Made by a program: the position numbers and the translations under genes. The notes below the pieces were generated by a model. It made no database searches. It worked only from the letters and a program-made list of their open reading frames with translations, and had not been told where the DNA came from. From Lutraria lutraria (taxonomy: Eukaryota; Mollusca; Bivalvia; Venerida; Mactridae): DNA of 64,000 nucleotides. Position 1 is the first letter of the stretch; the number at the start of each line of letters is the position of its first letter. Shown piece by piece: positions 43,788 to 56,400 of this stretch. Location of the stretch: positions 27,284,064-27,348,063 of the forward strand of contig OZ026840.1 in assembly GCA_964023205.1 (NCBI GenBank), in the 5' to 3' direction.

Positions 43788-44572
43788 TACTTATTGCTCC
43801 CATCACACCAGAGCACGCACGCACCGCGCTCGCAAAGTTCCCATCACGTCCTGAAAATTTTGATGGACGTGACTGGGACGGGGTCAAACTCGAAAAAAAA
43901 TATGCACACAGGTTCTCACTACGTCCTTACAACGTCTTTGTCAGGTCCTCACTGCGTCTATCACGTTCTCAGTAAGTTCATTACACATGCAGCTTCCCGT
44001 TGTCACCAGGTCTATTGCGTTTACACTAAGTCCCAATTACGTGCTCACTACGTCCATGCTGACTGGACTGCGCTCTCCCTAGGTTCCTAATAACGTCCTC
44101 ATTGCATTTACTAGCTCCGTATGTATACTGTAAAATGTGTCCATTTATTTTAACTGGTCATGATGACCGAACAGAAGTCTTCTTTCTGATGATAGCCATG
44201 CACTTATACAACATAATCTAGGTTGCTTCATGTTCCTTTTTCTTCTATTTCGTATTTAGAAAATGGCAATTTGAGCATCCAAAATGGCTTGTTGTCCTGG
44301 TACAATAACAAATTGCATTTATTTGTTAACATATATTTGACTGGACATGAAAGAATGAGGTATGAACCCAGTATTTATACCCGAATTTGCTTATAACCTG
44401 ACAGGAACGTACTGGTCACCTGTTGCAAACATACTAAAAACGTGACGGAGCATAATTTTTTCGAGTTTGACCCCGTCTCCGTCACGTCCATCAAAATTTT
44501 AAGGACGTGATGGGAATTTTGGGAGCGTGATGCGTACTTGCTCTGGTGTGATGGAGGCATTAATCAGGTTCT
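43788..44572. mobile_element. Inverted repeat with about 110-bp arms
   Basis: The left arm (43793-43903) and right arm (44452-44562) match as reverse complements at roughly 85%. TCCCATCACGTCCTGAAAAT and GGACGGGGTCAAACTCGAAA on the left correspond to the inverted blocks on the right. The loop of about 550 bases is rich in CACTACGTCC / ACGTCCTCA words (43925-44100). ORFs at 43746 (+) and 44375 (-) are the two arms read in opposite directions. Probably a foldback or TIR element; the outer ends are not sharp. Confidence 0.75.
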
Positions 44573-45127
44573 TGCCACGTTCTGTCAATACGTGGTGGAC
44601 GTAGTACAAACGTGGCCCTAGTGTATAGGTATATACATATACCCTAGGTATATAACCCCATCACATATGTACTTTTAGCTATTTTAAGTAGAAGTTGCCG
44701 TTTATATGCAACACAATTATTTCATATATTTTTCCATATTTCTTGTCCAGACCACAAAGTGAGGATGTTATTTGTTGATTTACAGGTGGTCAACCTGTCA
44801 AAAACATAGAAGGACAAAATCAAGACACTGTACATAAGAACGTAATTATGCACTGAACTTATCAATACGAGAACCACATGAAACATGATAGGTTACGTCC
44901 GTCATCCAACCGTAAATAGACAATACCTGAAAACATTCCTGTAAACTTTGGTCTATGTCATCTATTCTGTATTAAAAACTACCAAAGTACTACGTCTTCT
45001 TTCTTCATCTGCTATACACATTGTTTAACTAGTGCCCGATCAATGTTGCAGTGCAAGGATATGTAAGTTCAGTTTCCATGTGTACATGTATTTTCAATAC
45101 TTTAATTGATACACTGTCTAGTGATGT
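44573..45127. other. No gene seen
   Basis: Non-coding AT-rich sequence; nothing recognised. Confidence 0.4.
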
Positions 45128-45423
45128 TGAAGGTAAATTATTTTACCTGATGTTGACTGTATTTGTTGTTATATAATGTTGGCTGTAGACGATATTATCC
45201 GATGTTGCCTTAAGTTGATGTTAGTTGACGTTGACTGTATATAAATATTACGTGTCTGACAGAGTGACAGTAAAAATGTCAACTTCAGGAAATACTATCA
45301 ACCGAGGCGAAGCATTCCGTACCTATGGTAGCAGACTACAGTATTTTTCAGACAGTATTTTTTATGGAAGATGAAATTGAGGTATAATAATAATTGATGT
45401 TACCTTATGTTGACTGTAATTGG

Positions 45424-46051
45424 TTCGTTTGTTTGTTTGTTTAATCGGGGTTAACGACATTTTCAACATTACTTCAGTCATATCGTGGCTAGCAGTTATC
45501 CAAACCAGCTTTCATTAGTGATGTTCTGATTAATCATTTATTCAACGAATAATTGAGGAATGGTCGCTGACGTGACGATGACGATGCTCCCATTTCTTCC
45601 ACGAATTTTTTATTTTGTACTTACACTGTAGTTGTCATTCTTGACTATAGTACTGCAGCCTTAAAGACATAAATTATAGATTTGATAAGTTTGTGACAAG
45701 TGTAATTAAAGAAGCTGTATCTGTAAATACAGCATAATTCTGGTTCAGTGTGTGTGTGTGTGTTTAATAGAATATTTTGATGTTATGTTTACTAGAACAT
45801 TTACATAAATTTGTTTCATTGAATATTTATCTTTTTATTAATTTAGTGCTATTCATTTGGTGTAAATAATGTTAAATGTATGCTATCCTAACATTTTTGG
45901 TAATTTCTTAATAAATCAGTTTAAATCGATTAATCACTGACTTTTGCCTCTGATTAATCGATTAAATTTTCATGGACTGATTACAATCAATAGCTTTCAT
46001 GGACATCGTTCATCAGACAAACGATATAACCACTAAGACAGCCGGGCGGGC
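45424..46051 (-). mobile_element. Short SINE inserted in the minisatellite, itself interrupted
   Basis: On the minus strand it begins GCCCGCCCGGCTGTCTTAGT (tRNA-like head, A-box region) and ends GTTGAAAATGTCGTTAACCC plus a CAAACAAACAAACG tail. The 13-bp target duplication TGACTGTAATTGG lies at 45411-45423 and 46052-46064 and is itself minisatellite sequence. Without the hAT-like insertion at 45516-45991 and its duplicated target, the SINE is about 143 bp. Confidence 0.85.
45516..45991. mobile_element. hAT-like insertion inside the SINE
   Basis: Flanked by the exact 9-mer AGCTTTCAT at 45507-45515 and 45992-46000, an 8-9-bp target duplication. The left end TAGTGATGTTCTGATTAATC resembles hAT-type ends; the right end ATTGATTGTAATCAG, read inward, is only weakly similar. 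A (TG)n microsatellite lies at about 45750-45762. No transposase. Confidence 0.65.
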
Positions 46052-47534
46052 TGACTGTAATTGGTATTATCTGATGTTGACTGCAGAGTTTATGTTTTCT
46101 GATGTTGTCTGTAATTGACGTTATCTGATGTTGACTGTATAGATATGTTATCTGATGTTGTCTGTAATTGATGTTATCTGATGATGACTATAGTTTATGT
46201 TATCTGATTTGTCTGTAGTTCATGTTGTGGTGTTGTCTGTAATTGACGTAATCTATGTTGTCTGTAATTGATGTTATCAGATGTTGACTGCAGAGTTTAT
46301 GTTTTCTGATGTTGTCTGTAATTGACGTTATCTGATGTTGACTGTTTGGTTATGTTATCTGATGTTGTCTGTAATTGATATCATCTGATGTTGACTGTTT
46401 GGTTATGTTATCTGATGTTGTCTGTAATTGATATCATCTGATGTTGACTGTTTGGTTATATTATCTGATGTTGTCTGTAATTGATATCATCTGATGTTGA
46501 CTGTTTGGTTATGTTATCTGATGTTGTCTGTAATTGATGTTATCAGATGTTGACTGTATAGTTTATGTTATCTGATGTTGTCTGTAATTGATATCATCTG
46601 ATGTTGACTGTTTGGTTATGTTATCTGATGTTGTCTGTAATTGATATCATCTGATGTTGATTGTTTAGTTATGTTATCTGGTGTCGTCTGTCATTGATGG
46701 TATTTGATTTTGACTGTAATTGGTGTTATTTGATTTTGAATGTGGTTGATGTTATTTGATTTTGACTGTAGTTGATGTTATCTGATTTGTCTGTAGTTGA
46801 TGTTGTGGTGTTGTCTGTAATTGACGTTATCTGATGTTGACTGTATAGATATGTTATCTGATGTTGTCTGTAATTGATATTATCTGATGTCTGTAATTGG
46901 TGTTATCTGATGTTGACTGCAGAGTTTATGTTATCTGATGTTGTCTGTAATTGATATCATCTGATGTTGATTGTTTGGTTATGTTATCTGATGTTGTCTG
47001 TAATTGATAAATTATCATCTTATGTTGATTGATTTTGACTGTAATTGGTGTTATTTGATTTTGACTGTAGTTGATGTTATTTGATTTTGACTGTAGTTGA
47101 TGTTATCTGATGTTGACTGTATAGTTTATGTTATCTGATGTTGTCTGTAATTGATATTATCTGATGTTGACTGTTTGGTTAAGTTATCTGACGTTGTCTG
47201 TAATTGGTGTTATCTGTCGTAGACTGAAGTTGGTGTTATCTTACGTTGTCTGTAGTTGATGTTGTCTGGTGTCGTCTGTCATTGGTGTTATTTGATTTTG
47301 ACTGTAGTTGATGTTGTCTGGTGTCGTCTGTCATTGGTGTTATTTGATTTTGACTGTAGTTGATGTTGTCTGGCGTCGTCTGTCATTGGTGTTATTTGAT
47401 TTTGACTGTAGTTGATGTTGTCTGGCGTCGTCTGTCATTGGTGTTATTTGATTTTGACTGTAGTTGATGTTATTTGATGTTGACTGATGATGTTATCTGA
47501 TGTACATGTACACTTGTAGCGGATGTTATCTGGT

Positions 47535-48189
47535 GTTGGATTATAATGATGTTATATGAGGCTAACTGTTATCTATTTTCCTACTGTTGTATTGATGCGC
47601 TTTCTACTGATGTGGACTTTCGCAGAGGTGTATGAATCCAATTGTTTGTAAACCTCGTGAACTTTTATAGTTCCTTGATACATATGTAAGGTGAATATCT
47701 CCACAGTTAATTTGTATGTTTCTTTAAAAGATTTCAGAAATATATGCAACAACTGATTTCATTTGTCAACAGTTTTAGTACCTCATAATGATCTTATATA
47801 ATTGCCAGGAAACAGAACTAAATATATTAAAGATCATATCATATTAGCCTCGTTTGGTATACACTGCCATTTAATCTAAGACAAATCAATTCATTATATT
47901 CTTTTAAGTACAATTTACGTAAGTTTATTCTTAACATGCAATTTCCATAATCTAATTATACATTTTCATACCTGTGGCCTGGTTGTAAAGACTTTTATTT
48001 TTCAGTTTGTTTTAATGTTGTTAGATTGTGTACTCAAAATTGTTACTTATTCTAAAAAGCAGTTTATATAATTATTGATACATGTTCTCAATCAAGGAGT
48101 GTTTACCGGGTATGTCTGACTTCTTTATTATTTTGCTTAGTTTAGTAATTGTGAATGCATGAAGTAATTTGTTTCTTTCATTCCGCGGT
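47535..48189. other. No gene seen
   Basis: AT-rich non-coding sequence; nothing recognised. Confidence 0.4.
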
Positions 48190-48345
48190 CTTCCGTAAAC
48201 TCGTTCGCTCGTTCTTTCGTTCGATCGTTCGTGCATCCGCCCGTTCGTTTATTCATTCACACATTAATTAATTTCATTTACTCATCCATTCATTTATTTA
48301 TGTATTTATTCTTACTCATTCATTCATTCGTTTAAATATGTATTA
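48190..48345 (+). repeat. TTCG/TTCA degenerate microsatellite
   Basis: CGTTCGCTCGTTCTTTCGTT grading into TTCATTTA and CATTCATTCATTCG repeats with 4-base periodicity. Confidence 0.8.
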
Positions 48346-48394
48346 GTTAACTGTTATTTTGCATGTTTCCAGATAGAGTATGGGCTACCTGTAC

Positions 48395-48430
48395 CCTAGG
48401 TCCCCCCCCCCCCCCTAGCGGGATTTTATG
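48395..48430 (+). repeat. C14 tract in dispersed-repeat context
   Basis: CCTAGGT then 14 C (48402-48415), then TAGCGGGATTTT. The 17-mer CCCCCTAGCGGGATTTT recurs inverted at 55503-55519, so the tract lies at the same place in two copies of one repeat. Confidence 0.6.
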
Positions 48431-48837
48431 ACACATATATCATTGTAAAGCTTAATATATCCCCCATCGATTGTCACTTGTTGGACGAAATATAGGTGCT
48501 GATTAAGCCTACAGTATGCGATTGATTATCTCCCCTTGATTTCGAAATATAATGTTTTTATGTTTTTGTATACAAGAGATTATGGAGTCCAAAATGACCA
48601 AGTTCTCAACCCACATTGCTTAAGATTATTATATTTTATATTGATATACATATTTGAAAAGGAAAAAATAACTCTGAACTAAATATAGCAAGAATTATGT
48701 CCCTTTTAACTGTAAAAAAGAATAAAAACGTAGCCTTTATATAGATACAACCAAATATTTTTTCAGTTATTCATGTATATGGGGAAGCAATTTGCAGAAA
48801 GCACTGGATATAATTATTTAGATAATATCTGAAACAA
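48431..48837. other. No gene seen
   Basis: Probably part of the dispersed repeat that follows or precedes; no ORF. Confidence 0.35.
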
Positions 48838-49295
48838 ATGGGCCAAGATTGCCCTAGATCGATCACCTGAGAACAAAGACACTTTAATTAATGACCTGGT
48901 AATATAGTTTTCATCTCATATAGGGGCTCTTTGCTCTGCAAGTACCAATTAAATTTCGTCCATAATCAATCTCATCAAAGACCTTCAGGTCATACACATT
49001 CACTGTAAGTATTATTAGGATTGGTGAAAAAATGAAGGCGCTAGAGAGTATATACAAGCTAAAAATAACAAAGTTTCTAAGTCAAGTGCACATAACTCTT
49101 GAAGTCCTCGTCCCATTTCGCCCATAAGAATTTGGCCGAGACATTGAGTCCGTATACATTGTGACCAAGTTTGATTACGGTTGGTTAAGAGCTGTGGATG
49201 CTAGAGTGTAAAACAAACTAATTGTGGACAGACGCCGGACATTCATCGATCGTAAAAGCTCACCTGATCAATCAGATGAGTGAACAAAAAACAAT
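48838..49295 (+). repeat. Dispersed repeat with GGGCCAAGATTGCCC start and hairpin end
   Basis: Starts TGGGCCAAGATTGCCCTAGA with ATCACCTGAG and ends AAAGCTCACCTGATCAATCA followed by GATGAGTGAAC, a terminal hairpin. The body shows degenerate repeats (CAAGTTTGATTACGGTTGG and others). It has the same style as 9627-10190. Confidence 0.65.
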
Positions 49296-49604
49296 TTCTT
49301 AACATAATTATTTATGACTTTTGGTTACTTTGAATATACATGTTATATGTAATGCATCCATAGACTATTTCAAATTACTGCACATATGCTTTGTTATTTG
49401 TCGGTTGATTCTAGGCTACGATTGAAAGAACACTATAGCTTGATTTTTTGCCGGAAATAGATTTTGTCTTTTGCAAAATATTAACAAAAGTAAGGGTCAA
49501 CGATGGACCTCCTATACCTCACATTTGAAGTGACAGTTCTGGTCACATTTCTGGACGCACAGATATTTAGTCGGAGAAAGTCACTCCTGATGTCCCATGA
49601 GCCA
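49296..49604. other. No gene seen
   Basis: Unique-looking left flank of the 48-bp array. Confidence 0.4.
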
Positions 49605-52600
49605 TGACAATATTCACTGTACTAATTGATGCAGGATAATAAATGACCATCATGACAATATTCACTGTACTAGTTGGTGCAGGATAATAAATGACCATCA
49701 TGACAATATTCACTGTACTAGTTGGTGCAGGATAATAAATGACCATCATGACAATATTCACTGTACTAATTGATGCAGGATAATAAATGACCATCATGAC
49801 AATATTCACTGTACTAGTTGGTGCAGGATAATAAATGACCATCATGACAATATTCACTGTACTAGTTGGTGCAGGATAATAAATGACCATCATGACAATA
49901 TTCACTGTACTAATTGATGCAGGATAATAAATGACCATCATGACAATATTCACTGTACTAATTGATGCAGGATAATAAATGACCATCATGACAATATTCA
50001 CTGTACTAATTGATGCAGGATAATAAATGACCATCATGACAATATTCACTGTACTAATTGATGCAGGATAATAAATGACCATCATGACAATATTCACTGT
50101 ACTAATTGATGCAGGATAATAAATGACCATCATGACAATATTCACTGTACTAGTTGGTGCAGGATAATAAATGACCATCATGACAATATTCACTGTACTA
50201 GTTGATGCAGGATAATACATGACCATCATGACAATATTCACTGTACTAATTGATGCAGGATAATAAATGACCATCATGACAATATTCACTGTACTAATTG
50301 ATGCAGGATAATAAATGACCATCATGACAATATTCACTGTACTAATTGATGCAGGATAATAAATGACCATCATGACAATATTCACTGTACTAATTGATGC
50401 AGGATAATAAATGACCATCATGACAATATTCACTGTACTAATTGATGCAGGATAATAAATGACCATCATGACAATATTCACTGTACTAATTGATGCAGGA
50501 TAATAAATGACCATCATGACAATATTCACTGTACTAGTTGGTGCAGGATAATAAATGACCATCATGACAATATTCACTGTACTAGTTGATGCAGGATAAT
50601 ACATGACCATCATGACAATATTCACTGTACTAATTGATGCAGGATAATAAATGACCATCATGACAATATTCACTGTACTAGTTGATGCAGGATAATACAT
50701 GACCATCATGACAATATTCACTGTACTAATTGATGCAGGATAATAAATGACCATCATGACAATATTCACTGTACTAGTTGATGCAGGATAATAAATGACC
50801 ATCATGACAATATTCACTGTACTAATTGATGCAGGATAATAAATGACCATCATGACAATATATTCACTGTACTAATTGATGCAAGATAATAAATGACCAT
50901 CATGACAATATTCACTGTACTAGTTGGTGCAGGATAATAAATGACCATCATGACAATATTCACTGTACTAGTTGGTGCAGGATAATAAATGACCATCATG
51001 ACAATATTCACTGTACTAGTTGATGCAGGATAATAAATGACCATCATGACAATATTCACTGTACTAATTGATGCAGGATAATAAATGACCATCATGACAA
51101 TATTCACTGTACTAATTGATGCAGGATAATAAATGACCATCATGACAATATTCACTGTACTAGTTGATGCAGGATAATAAATGACCATCATGACAATATT
51201 CACTGTACTAGTTGATGCAGGATAATAAATGACCATCATGACAATATTCACTGTACTAATTGATGCAGGATAATAAATGACCATCATGACAATATATTCA
51301 CTGTACTAATTGATGCAGGATAATAAATGACCATCATGACAATATATTCACTGTACTAATTGATGCAGGATAATAAATGACCATCATGACAATATTCACT
51401 GTACTAATTGATGCAGGATAATAAATGACCATCATGACAATATATTCACTGTACTAATTGATGCAGGATAATAAATGACCATCATGACAATATATTCACT
51501 GTACTAATTGATGCAGGATAATAAATGACCATCATGACAATATTCACTGTACTAATTGATGCAGGATAATAAATGACCATCATGACAATATTCACTGTAC
51601 TAATTGATGCAGGATAATAAATGACCATCATGACAATATATTCACTGTACTAATTGATGCAGGATAATAAATGACCATCATGACAATATTCACTGTACTA
51701 ATTGATGCGGGATAATAAATGACCATCATGACAATATTCACTGTACTAATTGATGTAGGATAATAAATGACCATCATGACAATATTCACTGTACTAATTG
51801 ATGCAGGATAATAAATGACCATCATGACAATATTCACTGTACTAATTGATGCAGGATAATAAATGACCATCATGACAATATTCACTGTACTAATTGATGC
51901 AGGATAATAAATGACCATCATGACAATATTCACTGTACTAATTGATGCAGGATAATAAATGACCATCATGACAATATTCACTGTACTAATTGATGCAGGA
52001 TAATAAATGACCATCATGACAATATTCACTGTACTAATTGATGCAGGATAATAAATGACCATCATGACAATATATTCACTGTACTAATTGATGCAGGATA
52101 ATAAATGACCATCATGACAATATATTCACTGTACTAATTGATGCAGGATAATAAATGACCATCATGACAATATTCACTGTACTAATTGATGCAGGATAAT
52201 AAATGACCATCATGACAATATATTCACTGTACTAATTGATGCAGGATAATAAATGACCATCATGACAATATTCACTGTACTAATTGATGCAGGATAATAA
52301 ATGACCATCATGACAATATTCACTGTACTAATTGATGCAGGATAATAAATGACCATCATGACAATATATTCACTGTACTAATTGATGCAGGATAATAAAT
52401 GACCATCATGACAATATTCACTGTACTAGTTGATGCAGGATAATAAATGACCATCATGACAATATTCACTGTACTAGTTGGTGCAGGGTCATGACAATAT
52501 TCACTGTACTAATTGATGCGGGATAATAAATGACCATCATGACAATATTCACTGTACTAATTGATGCAGGATAATAAATGACCATCATGACAATATTCAC

Positions 52601-52690
52601 TGTACTAGTTGGTGCAGGGTCATGACAATATATTCACTGTACTAGTTGATGCAGAATAATAAATGACCATCATGACAATATTCATAATAA
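49605..52690 (+). repeat. 48-bp minisatellite, about 64 copies
   Basis: The unit is CATGACAATATTCACTGTAC followed by TAATTGATGCAGGATAATAA and ATGACCAT. Variants are TAGTTGGTGC, TAGTTGATGC, ATACATG, and a 50-bp form with an extra AT (ACAATATATTCAC). From 49605 to about 50850 every unit is 48 bp, giving a 428-codon minus-strand ORF of a 16-residue repeat (MMVIYYPASISTVNIV). From about 50860 the 50-bp form is scattered and breaks the frame. Two shortened copies (TGCAGGGTCATGAC) lie at 52485 and 52615. A 384-bp (eight-unit) block duplication is visible between 50151 and 50535. The ORFs are a by-product of the 3n unit length; there is no signal peptide, start context or flanking gene structure. 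Confidence 0.97.
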
Positions 52691-53285
52691 ATCTACTAAG
52701 GCAATATTCGCTTAATGATACTGGTGATCATGAAGCCATTTATCAGTGTGTCATTGACGGTCAAGCGATAGGCAACGGGTTTTCACACGTCACAATGGCC
52801 AGTTACAAATATCATTAAATTTCTTTTTCTTTCAGTTCTGTCAATTTTCAACATTGTTTCAGTTTTAAGTAGGTAGTTCACACAACTAACAGTAAAAGTA
52901 CAACACATTTACATGTAATTAGATTTATATCAATATCTCTGAGTGATCATTTTATTAAAATCCCACAATATCAACATGTATTAATACTAGACACGAAAAT
53001 GAGAACTGCATGATTTAGAAGTAGAGATGGACAGAAAGCAAGGAACCTTGTAGTCTACCTGATAGTTGTGCAGGGATTGGCTTAGAGGGAGACTATGGTG
53101 AAATAGTCTCCCTTAAATATCCGGGACCATTATTCGTGTGTGTATAATGGTGCCATCTAACATTTTGCCGGTTATGTCTCATTGCGGAAGCCCTAAAACT
53201 GAGTTGGGTTTCGGAGTTTTAAAAAGTCTTTTCAAAGTATAAGTAGTCGTTTATAAGCAAGGAAGTGGATAAACATTGCATGTAC
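52691..53285. other. No gene seen; short hairpin at 53084
   Basis: Right flank of the array. AGGGAGACTAT / ATAGTCTCCCT forms a hairpin with a 6-base loop at 53084-53114, without a flanking direct repeat. Confidence 0.45.
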
Positions 53286-53289
53286 AATG

Positions 53290-54660
53290 TACGTATTTTT
53301 CAAAAGACAATGGCAAACATCATGAAAAATGGCTTGAACCTTGACAAATAAACCACGACCTGTTTCAATTCTTAAACGATGAGAAGAAAGCCTAAATCTT
53401 GTGATAGCTATGAGATATTTTTTATATTCATATTAACTAGATACATGCTGTTGTCAAAATTTGCAGAAATCCCTAAAAGCCCTGGAATAAGATGTTTGTA
53501 CTCGATTATTCCATTCTTGCCTGACGATGTCTTTAACTCTTTGTTTTAACAATAATAGAAATAGTTTAGTATAACCTACACCCTGTGAGTACAACGCTTC
53601 TGAGAATACTAGTTCATGCAATGCATTTTTAACATTATATGCCCAGTTAGTGATGTACGGTTTATTTTCAATATCTTTCAACATGATTTGGTATACATGT
53701 ATTATGTTTATATATTTCCTTTCACTTTTATTGGTAACTTTTAACCAAAATTTTATATTTTGCATAATTCTTAGTGAGTAAAAATCCAGTCTACCTAATT
53801 CTCCTTATATAAAATACACACATTTTTGTGTGCTACTTTTTACTCATAATAAAGACTTACAATACGATGTGTGAAGTTTTTCAATTGCTAATCAAACAAT
53901 TCTAGAGTGCCGGACACTGTTATGTTATGAAATCTATATAGACATTTTCTTAATGTAAAGATAGATTTTTAGCCTGTTCACCTAATTTGTTTTATGCGTT
54001 TCTACAAAGGACCCTCCAAATAAAAACACTATTCCAAGATACGCAAATTTGTTAACGATCTCCTATTCACAACTTTGGTAGAAATCTTTAAGGTCTGTTG
54101 GCAAACGTCCTCCTTCTCTGAATATATTAATTACTTTTTGTTAACAGTAAGTTTCCAACGATCACAGTATACATGCAATATGTTAAGATTACTTTGTAAT
54201 TCTTCTGATGAGTTAACAAATATCATGATGTCATCGGCATACATCGATAAAAACATTTTTATAAAACCTAAATTAATGCCTTTTGCTCCGTTTAAAAGTT
54301 GGTCATCCAGATCATTAAGGTACAAGGAAAATAGAAAAGGCGACAAGCTTTCCCCCATGACCTTCGAATATTTCGCCGGTCTCATTATTAAATTTTACTC
54401 TGGTTGTAATTTGATAATACATCCATGGACTTAATGACCTTATATAACTTCCCTCTTTGCCCTGAATTATAAAGTGTATACCACATATTTCGGCTAACCA
54501 AATAATTGAAAGCTTTAGAGTAATCGATAAAAGTACATTATTAATAATTACATGATTTGAATTAATTTAATTAATCCATGCAGTACAAATATGTTGTCAA
54601 TCGTAGCCATTCCGGCCCTAAAACCTGCTTGCGATTCCATGAGAGTATACAATAGTGTTA
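53290..54660 (-). pseudogene. LINE ORF2 relic (RT to C-terminus)
   Basis: Reading down the minus strand, ESQAGFRAGMATIDNIFVLH (about 54637-54578) is the RT block usually GFRxGxSTxDNIFxL. Then follow GESLSPFLFSLYLNDL (from 54355) and MYADDIMIF with YADD at 54241-54230. DRWKLTVNKK lies at about 54160-54131. The C-terminal frame at 53765-53454 contains ITNWAYNVKNALHELVF and ends QTSYSRAFRDFCKF. Still further down, SSHRLRIETGRG (about 53365-53330) is the conserved C-terminal region. Frames change several times and stops occur, so the element is dead. The endonuclease domain is not found upstream. Confidence 0.85.
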
Positions 54661-55490
54661 TTCAGAATGAGACATTAACATGCAAGTGTTTGCTTCTGCG
54701 CATATCTATGTTGTTGACTATAAGTCTTAAATACAAACAAATGTAATATAAGACTATTGATAAAGAACTTACAACATTGTGACAAATGTAGTAATGCTGT
54801 TCAGTTTATCATGATTCTTTAGATATTTCCGCTATCTCTTGATGGTATATATAATATCCCATTTTCAGGGGGGGGGGGGTATAAAGCAGACACATGCACA
54901 ATGGTATATTGCATTCAAACAAACAATTTTGTGCATAGAGTATGTTGTTGTATTAAGTATATGCGAATTTACTTTGTCATTTGTCATAAAACCATTTATT
55001 TATCAAATAATGGTGTTTTTATATTTTGGGTTCAATTTACCCCACCCACTTTCTAGCTATACTAAAGCAATACCATGTGTGTATTGAACAGTAAATGAAT
55101 AGATAAACAACATCCGACCATTTATTAGTCATTTGAAACCTTTTCAAATAAAAATGAAAGAAACATAAGATACTCATTTGCCATATAAGGTCATATTTTA
55201 ACAACTTAAGCCCATTTTTTAGATTCTCATCAATATTCATGAATATGCAAATGAGCAAATCAATAACAAAATATGCGTGGGATATAATAATTATATTGAT
55301 AATATTTTAAAGCTATTTTGTAGGTTTTATAACCGAAATAAACAACATTTTTGCGTATTTAATATGATAAAGCTAAATCTTAGAAATATTGCTGGTTGCC
55401 ATGGAAACATCCCGACCATTTGCTTATCCAGCATCCGTTTATCTTCCAACAACCGGAATTTGTTAACATATACCCTAAGCTTCAAAAATA
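54661..55490. other. No gene seen; G12 tract
   Basis: Contains a 12-base G tract at 54868-54879 and short ORFs without recognisable features. Confidence 0.4.
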
Positions 55491-55499
55491 TATAGGTGT

Positions 55500-55560
55500 A
55501 CCAAAATCCCGCTAGGGGGAGGGTTTCGATTATGGGCCCTTGGCCTAAGAGGGCCACATT
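55500..55560 (-). repeat. Copy of the CCCCCTAGCGGGATTTT repeat
   Basis: Inverted match to 48411-48427. Here the C tract is only five bases and is followed on the minus strand by CCCTCCCCC-type sequence. Confidence 0.5.
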
Positions 55561-55604
55561 GAAAATAAGTAAAATGTTTTGTATATTTTACTTAATGTGT
55601 ACAC

Positions 55605-56400
55605 CTTCTATAAATATATACATATATTTGTAGATATAGTTTTTATTGCCAATGTGTTCTGTTTTTCTTTTTATATTATTAAATGTTAGATACTGAAATG
55701 ACATGGATAAAAAAACCGGGTCCCAGCAACTGACCAAAACGTTATTTTCAGTGTGATATGATTCTTTAACACAATTTTGTGCGTTGACAAAATATCGCAC
55801 GTACCTACAAGTATATAGTGTGTTCACTTTCGTCCCTTTTTTGAGTTACACAAATTACTACCATTTATGAAAATATGGTATGTTTGACATCATAGAAATC
55901 AGTTTGAATATAACACATCGATACTCTAACAGAGAAGTATTTGTGTAAATGCGAACAGATTTCGTGAACTCATATAAAAACGTGCTTCACGAATCCCTTT
56001 GTATTCATTATAGCAAATTATATTATAATCATATTACTCTAAGTATAGCACATTCTTTTGTTATGTATTTAATACATCATTCAATTATCTACACATACCA
56101 AACATGAACCGTATAAAACGATGTCCAAATGAAGGGAAGTAAATCGAATACTTGTCAAAAAATACTGGACTAGATTGTCGCCCTTTATATATTTACAGAT
56201 GACAACCATTATGGTGAACTCGCTTAAGGACTATTTTTCGCTATTAGAGGAAAAAAATGAATAAAAACTTTTTCTGGTTCTTTATACGTGTACAATTAAG
56301 TTTCCATTGTGTTAAGGTCATTTCCATGTCACGAACAACGATTTGGCGTCTTAGATAAAAGATAGTTCGCTATCAAAATCTGGTTAAATTGAGTTGGATA
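55605..56400 (+). repeat. Unknown dispersed repeat B, copy 2
   Basis: Matches 31150-31850 and, inverted, 59830-60380. It continues past ATTATGGTGAACTCGCTTAA into ACAATTAAGTTTCCATTGTG, CATTTCCATGTCACGAACAA and TTAGATAAAAGATAGTTCGC, which match the inverted sequence at 59060-59135. The true element is therefore at least about 790 bp. Confidence 0.85.

Larger units (their letters stand above)
45128..47530 (+). repeat. 26-bp minisatellite, locus 2
   Basis: The main unit is GTTATCTGATGTTGTCTGTA plus ATTGAT, alternating with GATGTTGACTGTTTGGTTAT types. Several two- and four-unit blocks are repeated in tandem (46320-46680; 47275-47465). The array starts in short pieces (45128-45240), is interrupted between 45240 and 46050 by unrelated sequence and a SINE, and then runs to about 47530. 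Confidence 0.95.

Noticed and set aside
49567..52065. Long minus-strand ORFs (428, 145 and 145 codons) of MMVIYYPASISTVNIV repeats as a secreted or structural repeat protein
   Set aside because: They arise because the satellite unit is 48 bp. The frame breaks wherever a 50-bp unit occurs, and there is no non-repetitive N-terminus, signal peptide or splice structure.
53084..53114. Hairpin AGGGAGACTAT..ATAGTCTCCCT as another micro-palindrome insertion
   Set aside because: It has a 6-base loop and different ends, and no 7-bp direct repeat flanks it.
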